A DNA stretch of 64,000 nucleotides from Dermanyssus gallinae (taxonomy: Eukaryota; Arthropoda; Arachnida; Mesostigmata; Dermanyssidae), in NCBI GenBank assembly GCA_003439945.1, contig QVRM01004813.1, positions 27,792 through 91,791 of the forward strand. Direction: 5' to 3'. The position numbers were made by a program, and so were the translations under genes. Within the stretch, counting starts at the first letter, position 1, and each line of letters starts with the position of its first letter. Below are positions 52,165-62,289 of this stretch, piece after piece. The notes beneath the pieces are model-generated. The model had not been told where the DNA came from. It did no database searches and worked only from the letters and a program-made list of their open reading frames with translations.

Positions 52165-52884
52165 ATGGGCACTGAGGATGCACCATGTCCTAAACGATCA
52201 GTCTGTTCAGAGGAGAAAACTTTGCTAGAAGTCCACGAATTCATGATGTATGACCGCCGATTGAAGCTGCGCGAAATAGCGGAAGAGTCACGTATCAGCT
52301 ATGGTGCAATACATCAAATGTTGCAAACAATAAAGCATTGTGGCCACCGTACGAGCTAACAAATGAGCAAATATTAATAGGCGTGCCAATTTTGGAGAGC
52401 AACGAGCTTTTAAGATCAAACCCGCAGGAGTATTTGGGCAGGTCGCAACGGCCGACGAAATGTGGATCCTCTACTTCACTCCGGACCACTCCGGCACATC
52501 TTGGCCAGAAAGGTTTTGGCGACCGTTTTCTGGGAGGCGCATAATATTTCTACTTATATCAAACTACTTTCCCAGGGAGAGCGATAACTGGGGAGTACTA
52601 TACAAGACCTTTGCACCAGCTACAGAAACGCATCATAACTACGCTCCGCCGTGCAGAAAGGGACTGCACTGCTGTTTCACCACGATATTGCGCCCGCCTC
52701 TTTGAAAACCTCAAGACGTATCTCTCCCAACATATGGAAATACCAGAGCAACAATGATGTGATATGCGTCGTTACCGGGTACTTTGGATCTAAAGATTTC
52801 GAATATTTTGCTCGTGGTATTGAGGCTATTGAGGATCGTTGGGCTAGATATGTTAAGCTTTCGGAGGACTATACTAAACAATAA
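52165..52884 (+). pseudogene. mariner-type transposase pseudogene
   Basis: Fragments in shifted frames follow the order of a mariner/Tc1-superfamily DDD transposase. They are the helix-turn-helix MYDRRLKLREIAEESRISYG, NPQEYLGR, the first catalytic region TADEMWILYFTPD, KVLATVFWEAHNI, then LLFHHDIAPAS with the second catalytic Asp. The C-terminal piece is YFGSKDFEYFARGIEAIEDR then WARYVKLSEDY. The SPDLAPSD segment carrying the third catalytic Asp is missing. In-frame stops and frameshifts occur around 52360-52640. It sits in the 9.8-kb receptor intron. Terminal inverted repeats were not located. Confidence 0.8.
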
Positions 52885-53917
52885 ATAGTACATGTAATTA
52901 TGTACCATCTTGAAATGCAATGCTATTGCGAAATAAACAATATGTATACATAAGACGTGGCCTTTGTCAGTTTATTGCCAGTAGTCTGTGCTACGAATAT
53001 TCGGATCCACCCAAAAAACAATTAGGCTTTCACATTGCGTGTAATGTGCTATCAATTCCTGGTGTTGAGAGTTGGGAACAGTAAGTCGAAAAGTCAAAGT
53101 TGACCAACGTTTGGGTCTCGCTAGCCAGCACAAGGGTCTTATTTGCAAAAACACACATGTATATGTTTGTGTACGCAACGTTATTGCAACTGTGGTCCTA
53201 GAGGTTCATTTGGCCCATGTTGGCTTTGTTCCCTCCGGGCGAGCCTATCCGATTGGTTAGCACGGGGACGTGCCCTAGACGTCTGCAGTGGGCCAAGCAG
53301 GAACCGCGTCTAAGGTGAATGCTTGGTGCATTCAACAAGCCCGATAGCAAATTCCACGATTCCCTCAGAACAAGAAGGGGTCAGCCTAAATCATTGGGCA
53401 ATCAGGGTCGAGTAGAACAAGAAGCCAAGAGATAAATAGCCAGATGATAGGGCGAACAAGAGAGAGAGAGAGAGAGGACAAGTATCTCCTTGCTGTAAAG
53501 TCTACAGCGAGTAACTTCTAAAACCCGTGCTTTATCTGGCCGACCACCAGCGCCACGGAAGTCCACCGCTATCAGAGGCAGCAGCAGCAGATATTAAAAA
53601 GGCCCGACAAGAGGGCCGCCTTCGAATCCGGCGGTAGACTTTCCGTCTCACCGGTTTGGAGTTTCGAGGGGCAACTGCTAAGCTGTTTCCAACGTGACCT
53701 GCCCTGAGGACGTTTTAAAACGCTTTTAGTGTCGCAGAGTTGAGCAGGGTTGCCTTGTCGTCTGTTGGCTAAGGCAGATGTTCACTTTAAGGAGGTTAAT
53801 TGGCCCGCAGACAATTTTTACGATCGACTTTCATTTCTTGCTTATACACACCGCATTGGCAACGCACAAACACTGATAAAATTGACCATTATATAAGACA
53901 AAATATGTAGCTAAGTA

Positions 53918-53919
<2 letters not shown>

Positions 53920-53976
<57 letters not shown>
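53920..53976. repeat. AT microsatellite
   Basis: (AT)n of 57 bp in the 9.8-kb receptor intron. Confidence 0.9.
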
Positions 53977-53977
<1 letters not shown>

Positions 53978-54629
53978 TTTTTTAATTGCTTTTTCGGTGC
54001 AGCGCTGCCAGCATGACAAGATTTTTGTTCGGGTCTATGAGATTATTTCGGCCTAGTTCGGCTGGCATCGCCATTGCGGCCTGCTCTGTTTTTGAGTGTT
54101 TTAGTTTGTCACGGAAGGGCCACGGGCCTGTGGCATCTGTTTTATATGAGACCGGGCCAGAATGTCCTGGTCCGATTTGTCACTTAGTTAAACGCTGAAA
54201 CATGCCATGTCATGGAGACATATTTACGACGCTCGTGCACGGCTCCTAACCCCCTAACGGCTCGAATAACCGAGGCTTCTAGCTGTGGGTGGTAGTAAAA
54301 CTGCGATTCAGCGTTATCATTGAAGGCAGCTATCTATTCACTTATTTGCTCACTCCCCACACAGGCTGCGTTTTCGTTTCAGATAGATACAAGTATCTCG
54401 TATAGCGTGCAGCGTAGAACGAGTTCGGACATACCTGCAACCAGTACGATTTACATGCTATGTGTGCGCAGAGCGGTACACGATGTCGCGTAGAGTCATC
54501 TCGTACAGGGTATCCGAGTGCACACGGGCAGGTGGTCGGTCTTTTGTGTGCAACGGTGGAGAAAAACTCATTTTCAGGGTCGCCGGGACAAGCGAGTCGT
54601 TGTTGCTGCTCAAGTATCACTGTTGTGAT

Positions 54630-54715
54630 AGGCGGGACAGCTTGGCGGATATGGCCTTCGACTCGGATGTCGACATCAAAGGTCGTGGGTTCGATTCTGA
54701 CGCGACACACAACGG
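54630..54715 (+). repeat. Possible tRNA-derived SINE head
   Basis: An A-box-like CAGCTTGGCGG (54639-54649) and a B-box-like GGTTCGATTCT (54688-54698) are about 50 bp apart, the tRNA spacing. No second copy in the window aligns convincingly. It lies inside the 9.8-kb receptor intron. Confidence 0.4.
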
Positions 54716-54915
54716 ACAGTCTGTGTCGGGCACTTAATACCCGTGCAAATCAGCAAGTCCCGATGACAGAGTTGATCGCTGTTTTCGTTGCTATTGCTGC
54801 TGCTTTTAATCGTAATGCTTTTGTTGGTGTTTTTGTTGGTCGCAGGGACGTATTTGCTGCTGCTGCGGCGGGTGGCGTTACAGTCAAGTTACTTGTTGTG
54901 TCTGCCATCCACCAG

Positions 54916-54916
<1 letters not shown>

Positions 54917-54964
<48 letters not shown>

Positions 54965-55001
54965 ATATATATATATATATATATATAAATATATATATAA
55001 G
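54917..55001. repeat. AT microsatellite
   Basis: Interrupted (AT)n of 85 bp in the 9.8-kb receptor intron. Confidence 0.9.
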
Positions 55002-55381
55002 TTATTCTATTTCATTAGCGCTGTTGACGTTCGATTGGCCTCGTTGCCTTATCGCATTGCCTTCGTTCTTCGCCTCACCCAGCCGCTCACCTATCGAGCA
55101 CGACGGTGCAACTCGGCGAGCTGCAACTTACAAGTCTACATACGACACGCAGAAACGATCGCGAAGAAAAGAGCCCAGCAAAGAGCTGATTGCAAAACGA
55201 TCTCGTCGCACATCGAACGAACGGGTTGAACGGCAATGAAAATACGCCAACGTACGAAGAGAGCAAACATTTGGATGTTTTCATAGCTGGCATACAGCTG
55301 TGTACCCTTACACCACTTCCCTTCTCAGCATCTATTCCCCCCTATTCCCGGCGTCCTTCTCTCCTATCCTGCTACAACCAC

Positions 55382-55382
55382 A

Positions 55383-55420
<38 letters not shown>

Positions 55421-55438
55421 AACTACTGCTACTACTAC
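55382..55438. repeat. (CTA)n microsatellite
   Basis: CTA/ACT triplets. The surrounding Tyr-rich or Ser-rich frames are repeat readings. Confidence 0.9.
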
Positions 55439-56956
55439 GTTGAGCCTGGTGGGACCGCCGTGAAGCTAAAGCCAGGCCGGGTGAATCGTATAGTAAGGGC
55501 GAGAGTGCGTTGTGCAAGTCAAAGGAAGACGACATTAGCAACGACAACAGCCAGTAAAAACAACGATAGGCAAAACGCAACAGCAACAACAACAACAACA
55601 ACAACAAACAGAATAGTAAACAACAACACAACAACAGCATCATCATCGACAAAACAAATGAGATGGCTGCTGGTTGTTTAGCACGGCAAAAGGCACATAG
55701 AATACGAAAGACGCCGTTGATAGCGCGACCGGATTGGCAAAATGTCTAGGCGCGTGCGAGACGACCGCGTCGGGCGGGCGGACCGAGATCAGGGAGCCCG
55801 GCTCGAATGAGAAACAAGACAGGCGCAGTGTATCTCACAGCCCCGTTCCCCGTCGATCGAGCACGTCGCACAGCCGCTGTCGACTGCCGGCAAGTGATCT
55901 CGAGAGATTGCTGAGTGCCTACGTAACGTCAATATTGGCCCGTAATTTGCGTAGACCGGGGATTAGGGCCCCCCGGTCAAAGTTGAGAAGACGTACAACC
56001 ATGAGGAGCATGAGGACAGGTTCATGCACGATATATGTAGTAGGCGTGCTCCCGAAAACACGCCGGGAGCTCGCAAGAAGGAGAGAAAGTAACAGAGCAG
56101 AACGAGAGCTAGCCGGCAAGACGCTGAAGCAGCCCGTCGAGCAAACACTTGGCTTTCGCCTGCATTCCTCGTACCGTTAAAGGTATTAGCCGATCAAGTG
56201 TATCATCACATTCACGACCAGATCATCTCATGGTCGTAGGCAACAAGCGAAACGTTGACGGCAAGCCAAATGAACCAAGTAAACGATATCATTCCGCTGG
56301 AGCCAAACGAAAATGTGCTACTGTTGCTACTTGATGAAGAAAAGACGACAACTGGTAAAAAGTAGGTTATATTAAAATACACGGCCGTCTGTCCGACGAC
56401 ATTGACGATATTTATTATGTTTTCTTCTACGGTTACCGTAACGGAACATAGTCGGCAAATAATTTTTACTAGTGGGTGACCGCAACTTTGGAATAGCCCT
56501 CCCCCGCTTCCCTCAAAACCGCAATTCAGTACAGAGCAAGGCGACCTGAAGAAGACCCTAGGAATCCACGGTTGAAGCACCCTCATACAAACACTCTTTA
56601 AATTTAGAAAACACACAAACTTAGAAAATATCGCGAGTATCTTGTTTTGACTACCGATGATCCACTTGGTGTACGATTTTGTCGACAGGAATCGTTCCTA
56701 GATATTAAACGTGCAAATTCCTAGCTTGTTAGACGGATCTAGGTCTGAAGTTCTCGTAGGGCAAGTCTTAATGAACTTACACGTTTGCGTGCGTACACTT
56801 GTCAACACGCAGGTTAGAGTAAAACTGTGTTTATAAATAAAACATACATACGTAAATTATATGTGGTAGTTACTTTGATTTGCTGCTGGATATTCTCAAA
56901 TTGTGGTGGCCTAGCTATAAAATTAAGCTAAGCCTCGAGTCCTACCTGACACTTAC

Positions 56957-57107
56957 CAGAGTGGCAGCGGGGTCTAGAGGAAGAGGATTCGTTTTTGAGA
57001 CGCGGGACATGGTGAAGATGTAGTCTTTAGCAATGGTGGCCAGGCCGTGCAGAAGCAACGAAATGCATACGTTCTTGTGCAGCAGGATGCGAATCACACG
57101 TAGTTGC
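56957..57107 (-). CDS. GPCR exon: ICL1, TM2, ECL1
   Basis: The acceptor is GATGTTTCAG and the donor GTAAGT. The exon is 151 nt: one base completing a codon plus 50 codons, ending in phase 0. It encodes QLRVIRILLHKNVCISLLLH, then GLATIAKDYIF, then an ECL1 segment. LHKN followed by the hydrophobic stretch matches the conserved 'R.IHxNLFxS' start of class B TM2. It joins the TM3 exon in phase 0. The next intron, about 9.8 kb, holds LINE and mariner remnants and an unidentified ORF. Confidence 0.9.
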
Positions 57108-57502
57108 CTGAAACATCACATCATTGAAATCGCGTTAGACGAACGTTCGGTGTGCACCCAGAGCATCAGGCTACATGTGTCTCACAATTAATTATTTGTG
57201 AGATAGTTTTTTTTTCATAATCTGGTAGATGCTTAATTACATAGACGGCCGCCGGCAGAGAGAGGGGAAATATACGTGGTGAAAAGAGAAAGTTGCTCGT
57301 CCAGCGTATTAAAGTGTGGATCAGATAAACAAATCACACTGCTTTGACAGCAGCCGGCTACATGTGGGGCCGCGAACGTCGCCGTACAGACACGCTTCCG
57401 TTGAAGATACGCATCGAACGGAAATGAACAGCCACCCTGGGCACGAACGCGCAGACGAAACCCCCCAGCAACCCACGCGAATCTCTTCTTCGATCCCGGT
57501 CG

Positions 57503-57533
<31 letters not shown>

Positions 57534-57830
57534 TCCCACTCGCTTTTTCTCTCCCACCGTGTCTCTCGCCTCCTTTCCAGTCGTCAAAACCGAAAATCGT
57601 CTCACAGGAAGAAACACGTATAGAGTAATACGTATACGTTTTTACACGTATAGTAATACAGATAAATATGTTTCTGAACAAAATATGATTAGTTGGTTGG
57701 CTTTGGACGTGAGACCAATTTCTATATATTTCTTGAGACGGTGTACATGTGTCGAAGCACACCTCACACAAATTGCTTTTTTGCAATGATTTTTTTAGCC
57801 CTATCTTCATGAACTCAAGGACAGATAATC

Positions 57831-57949
57831 GAGCAAGACAGCTTAGTGGCAAATACTTTGCCTTGTATTTGGGAGACCCGGGTTAAAAAATCCGTTCACA
57901 GGCATTAGCCTTACTAAACAAGTAAAAAAAATAAAATAAAACAAACAAG
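57831..57949 (+). repeat. tRNA-derived SINE (copy 2) with A-rich tail
   Basis: This aligns with the head at 11636-11558: both begin GAGCAAGA, share GCTTAGTGGCAA, then CTTTG and GGGAG. The B box here is degraded (GGGTTAAAAAATCC). An A-rich stretch (GTAAAAAAAATAAAATAAAA) at 57921-57940 could be the tail. It lies in the receptor intron between the TM1 and TM2 exons. Confidence 0.55.
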
Positions 57950-58151
57950 ATTTGTGGCAGTCAAAATGTCTTGCTCTATTTTTCTTTTTAATTTCAGGCA
58001 AGAAATTTTATCACCCTATTTTCAGCCATTCCGTCACCACAATTTTACTTCTAGAAATAAATAAAAGTAAGACATCAAATTCAGCACTATGTTCTCAAAG
58101 GCGAAACAATTCGACTAAAAATCATCTTAAGCAGGTCTGGTTCAGAACAAG

Positions 58152-58229
<78 letters not shown>
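58152..58229. repeat. AT microsatellite
   Basis: (AT)n of about 78 bp in the intron between the TM1 and TM2 exons. Confidence 0.9.
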
Positions 58230-58231
<2 letters not shown>

Positions 58232-59865
58232 CCAGTTCTGTTTAACTACTGTGATTCTAATATTATACTACGTCGTCTTGTCAGCCAAGCTTTGGCCACA
58301 TCAGTGGAATGTTCGCAAAGCAAACGCGACGACACACATGCACCGCTCAGACCGGCAGAACAACCCTGTCTTTTTTTTTTGCTGCTGAAACCTCTCAGCA
58401 TTACTTTGGGGGATTACGGGAATCCAGACGGACATGCGCCACCCCAGCCATGGTGACTAGTCTGGGACTCGCAAACCCAGTAAACCCGCTTCCCCCCACC
58501 CCCAGGGATCGGTAACTGCGTAGGCATTGCTTCGAATCCATGGGAGTGGTGTTGCACCAACTCCTACTGTTCCTCCAGAACAACCCTGTCTGCCGGACCC
58601 AAAATACCCCCGTTATCCCACAACGAAATTTAATTGTCTCCTTCCAGCGGTACCTAGCGAGAGGCCGTCTCGGTGTATCAACTGTATCAGCGACGTGGGA
58701 CGTCTTTTTAACGTAAGCAGGAAATTCGCATTTGTCAGCTAGTTCCACAGAGAAAGTGGCTCTAACTAAAATGACCTAAACTGAAAGGCTGCCTAATAAT
58801 AACTAAACTGTATGACTAAATGATATTGATACACGCGCTGGTTTCGCAGTTGCGATATAAGTACGTGGAGAACTGGGAAAGCAGCGGATAGCGTTAAGGC
58901 TTTGGTGAGGCTTGGGTTAAGCACTTGAGTCGAATACAACAATGTGAGAAAATGACTACCACAAACTTTAATGTCGGTGCACAACAGCCGTACCCTGGAT
59001 AAAAACCAGTGCAAAGAGCAGTGCGTGCCGTGCCCGGGCTGCGCACTGTTCTTTTGCACAATTGCCAGGAAGTACCAAAAGTTTTATTGTCTACAGGGGT
59101 GTTTCGGAAAGATTCGCGAGACTTGTCAGAGATGAACAGTTTTTGGTTGTAGACATTTCTATAGCCCTCTACTGAAGTCTGAGGGGTCGCAATGGCCAGC
59201 CGTTTGAGCGCCTCCACGTCTACAAGTGTAAAATGGCACCGGTTTATTCAAAAAGGCGATGATCGCAGTCTTCTTCTTCTTCTTCTTCAAAATGAGATCG
59301 TGGCGATGGTCCAACTGGAAATAAATGGTATAGTAGCGAGCGATTGTAATACCGCAGAATGCCTACTAAAGTTTTCATCGCGATCAGCAAGAAAATCAAA
59401 GCGTCTTTTAGACTCTTTTCTTGTCGCATCTGAGGTCACGCTAATAAAGTATATAGCTTTTTCACCCGACTGGGGCATCACCTTTTCATTTGTCCTACTT
59501 GAGAGGATGACTCTTTGATTTACGCAAAGTGGTGCTTACTGCCGGGGTGAAGCTAGAAAATAATAAAAATGCTCTTTGGTGTCTGCTTCAGGGCACAGAT
59601 AGGGCCACTACGTACACAAAACTCGTAGAAATTATGTCGTAATCTGCATAATGATTATACCTTCAGACTGAGAAAAACATTTATATTGCATTGCTTATCA
59701 TAGAAACTTGAAAACGTTTGCAGATCACTGCGTAGTAGCAGCAAAAATAGTTTGAGGAAGCGGTGATGTGGTTCCGCAATAAAGGTGCATTTTTTAAAAA
59801 CTACAATTGGTCTGGTGCGTTTACCTGATACGTTTATTAAAATGTGTATGCTCTCTCTTTTGCAG

Positions 59866-59965
59866 TTGCAGGAGAGTGGCAGGTTCTAACCCTACCGAGG
59901 TGCAATGGCAACACCTCTTCCTGGGATCTCCGGCTTCTTGATCACAGATCAGGGCCCGGCACCAG
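59866..59965 (+). CDS. Candidate exon, unknown gene
   Basis: A 100-nt segment with a very good acceptor (GCTCTCTCTTTTGCAG) and donor (CCAG/GTAAGTAT) on the strand opposite the receptor gene. The one open phase reads AGEWQVLTLPRCNGNTSSWD then LRLLDHRSGPGT. No partner exon or family was recognised, so it may be a chance pairing of splice-like sites. Confidence 0.3.
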
Positions 59966-61967
59966 GTAAGTATAAGCACAGGTAAAGTTCGGTCATAGAT
60001 ACTGCATAGTTCTTGTCAGAGCGAATAGTGCCGTAGAAATAGTGCTCATTGTACTGCAGACAGTGGTAACCAGCTGGCAAGCACGCGGCTCTCTCTAACA
60101 CACGTGTGGACGCTTTTTTGGAGGGGACATGTACAATGAGGGCTGTCCGGGCGAATCCAGGCAAACACGTGTTATTGGTTTGTCGCTAAAATACACTCAG
60201 TACAAACTGCAAAGGATTGGGCTACGTCGAAGCCCGGGAAAAGGGGGGGGGGGTGGAGGGGTGTAGAGGCACGGGCTCACACTCAAGGAGCCCAGTAGGC
60301 CCTGTGCGATACGCGTGGCACGAATTGCATTCTCCAGTTGGTCTCTGGGGTCACGCTTCCTGGTAGGCCGCCGACGATGCACAAAGGGAACGGGTCGAAC
60401 AGGCAAGGGAAATGAGATAGGAAGAACCGGAAGGGGAGAAGCTTTGCATAATAGAGTGCACTGGGACTAGGAGGTGTGCAATACACGAGGAGTGTGTCCT
60501 GATAGGCTAGAATTAGTAGTTATAGTAGCAGGTGATACTTCACCGCCTCTCTGTTGTTGCCGTTGTTTTTTGCTGGTGTTTCGGCTTTTATTTCAAGGAT
60601 GATGATGGTGAGGGTTGTAGCTGCTTGCGTTATTTGCTTGCGTTTGCGACAATGTGTGCCACAAACGCCAACCCTTCATAAGGGGCAAAAAACAGGGTAT
60701 GGGGATAATTCCATTGGGAGCCCCCAAATACCTAAGTGTGGTGAACTCTGAGCCTGTATCGCTTAAGTCCCGACATCCCAGAGAAGGGACCCTGGGTGCA
60801 GTGAGAGGTCCGAGATAGAACAGACCAGAAATAGAACGACCGCTTGTAATTTCCTACCGGTTGCTTACAATGTTCTTTGTTTTTATTGTAACGCGTTAAG
60901 TTAGGTTCGCAACGTTATTGTTGAAAGCCCATATTTGTTATACTTTTCGTATACAAGGCTGCTATTAGATTAAATAGTGAATATATAAATATAACCGTTT
61001 TTGCATAGATTTTGCTTTATAACCAGGTAAGATTAACATAAGTGAGGTATATTTTAATTTGTAAAATAGAATAGAGCATCTGAAATTTCCCACAAAAAAA
61101 CAACTCGTAGCATTTTTTTGCATTAATGCTAAAAAAATTACAAAGCTGTTCATTAAAATGTTGCCATCATCTTCGGGATGACTCTAAACGCAATTGTAAA
61201 CAGTCGTTACATTATATTAAGTAGATAATAAAAGAAGCACTGTAGAAAATAATTTTATTTATTATTATATTTGAAAAAGAAAATCAACTTGATCGAATCA
61301 CTTATTGGCCAACCGTCAAACCCATTGTTGGACCGCGTGGTTACCTGCGATTAAACATGGGCTTTCTGGAAACACGTACTTAAAGAAAGCCCAGCCAGGA
61401 TGGCATGGATACGGCACTGTTTATTACAACATTCGCAGACAGGTAAAACCATACTAAAAGTAATTCAACAAGTTCAACAAAACAGTCCAAACCTTTTTCT
61501 TAGTCATCATTAAGAAAAAAAAACAACTATAAACCAGGACCACGCGCATAATACATGCAAATTCCGTTAGCTTACAAAAAAGTATGATTTGGAACCCACT
61601 AAACATACGCCGTGATCTTCGGATCTTAGGCCTGTGGATCACCATGTATTCCAGTCGCCGAGTTTGACTGGAAAAAGAGTCTATGGAACAATTGTACCAA
61701 AGAATGCAACGTTTTTTACGATGCCAGAAAGGTACATATCCATTACCAAAAGGAGAACCATCGATAACGCTGACGACTGTGCTTGCTGTGTATGCCTATA
61801 CTGGACGTGAAACTTAAATAGCCTACCATTAGCAGTAGAATCAGTGCGTGCTCTGTACTCCTGTGACGTTTTATTAAATCCAATAAAAAGTTGTCAGTTA
61901 AGTTGAATGTAGATACGTTATTAGAGCACGGTTATAACAAACAAAAAAACAGTTAAGCTAAACTTAC

Positions 61968-62062
61968 TTGTACATTGAGAAGATGACCAGAGTCCGGGAT
62001 CAGCAGAACGCGCGGAGATGGAGTGCAGATAGATGCTGAGGTGGACTTCCAGATTGACGATG
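61968..62062 (-). CDS. GPCR exon, probable TM1, frame disrupted
   Basis: The acceptor follows CTTTGGTCAG and the donor is GTAAGT. The upstream frame reads IVNLEVHLSIYLHSIS, which fits the pre-TM1 plus 'IYxxGYSIS' consensus. The last frame reads TLVIFSMY and ends in two bases, which join the G of the next exon as lysine to give ...MYKQLRVIRILLHKN. A short middle piece (RVLLI) lies in the third frame. The exon is 95 nt. A 93-nt (or 96-nt) exon would keep phase, and removing one base in the CGCG run and one in the CCC run would give a TM1 of normal length. This could be assembly error, a null allele or a mis-called exon. The next exons downstream are intact. Confidence 0.5.
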
Positions 62063-62118
62063 CTGACCAAAGCACAGCGCGACAAACGGTTAATGTTAGT
62101 TTTGCAAGCTTTCTTATC

Positions 62119-62181
62119 ATATATATATTATATATATATATATACATATATATATATGATATATATATATATATATATATT
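62119..62181. repeat. AT microsatellite next to hairpin
   Basis: Interrupted (AT)n leading directly into the 97-bp inverted repeat. Confidence 0.85.
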
Positions 62182-62278
62182 TGAACCCACCTTAAATATA
62201 AATACATATATTCAAAAACACTATATATGTATATATATAGTGTTTTTGAATATATGTATTATATTTAAGGTGGGTTCA
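62182..62278. repeat. 97-bp near-perfect inverted repeat (hairpin)
   Basis: Arms of 47 and 46 bp are separated by a GTAT loop (62229-62232) and pair completely except for one bulged A. The outer ends are TGAACCCACC and GGTGGGTTCA. It directly follows an (AT)n tract, about 120 bp upstream of the proposed TM1 exon on the gene strand. It could be a foldback or MITE-like element, or fold as RNA when the intron is transcribed. Confidence 0.9.
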
Positions 62279-62289
62279 CATACAAGGAC

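Larger units (their letters stand above)
36205..62062 (-). other. Gene span: class B1 (secretin-family) GPCR, 3' part
   Basis: Eight minus-strand exons over about 26 kb encode a peptide-hormone receptor of the secretin family, a seven-helix plasma-membrane protein that usually signals through Gs. Seven exons join in matching phases (2/0/1/2/0/2/0) with GT-AG borders and give 298 residues from late TM1 to the stop codon. Family hallmarks seen are LHKN in TM2, CEGFYLH in TM3, FGW then P in TM4, RVLVSKL at the TM5 end, FPLFGMHFLL in TM6 and LQGTFVAFLFCYLNGEV in TM7. A cysteine at the top of TM3 and one in ECL2 can form the conserved disulfide. The hormone-binding ectodomain and signal peptide were not found in the window. 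Subfamily (calcitonin/DH31, CRF/DH44, PDF or PTH-like) cannot be set by eye. Introns of 0.8 to 9.8 kb hold microsatellites and retroelement fragments. Confidence 0.9.

Noticed and set aside
57358..57852. 164-codon minus ORF
   Set aside because: Passes through a CT/CA microsatellite. No TM or domain pattern and no phase fit to the receptor.
58350..58595. 16-bp direct repeat CAGAACAACCCTGTCT at 58356 and 58572
   Set aside because: Too short to define an element; flanks do not align.
59949..60164. Minus-strand ORF with CLPAGYHCLQYNEHYFYG considered as the receptor hormone-binding exon
   Set aside because: It lies downstream of the TM1 exon in gene order, and the cysteine/tryptophan pattern does not fit the hormone receptor domain.
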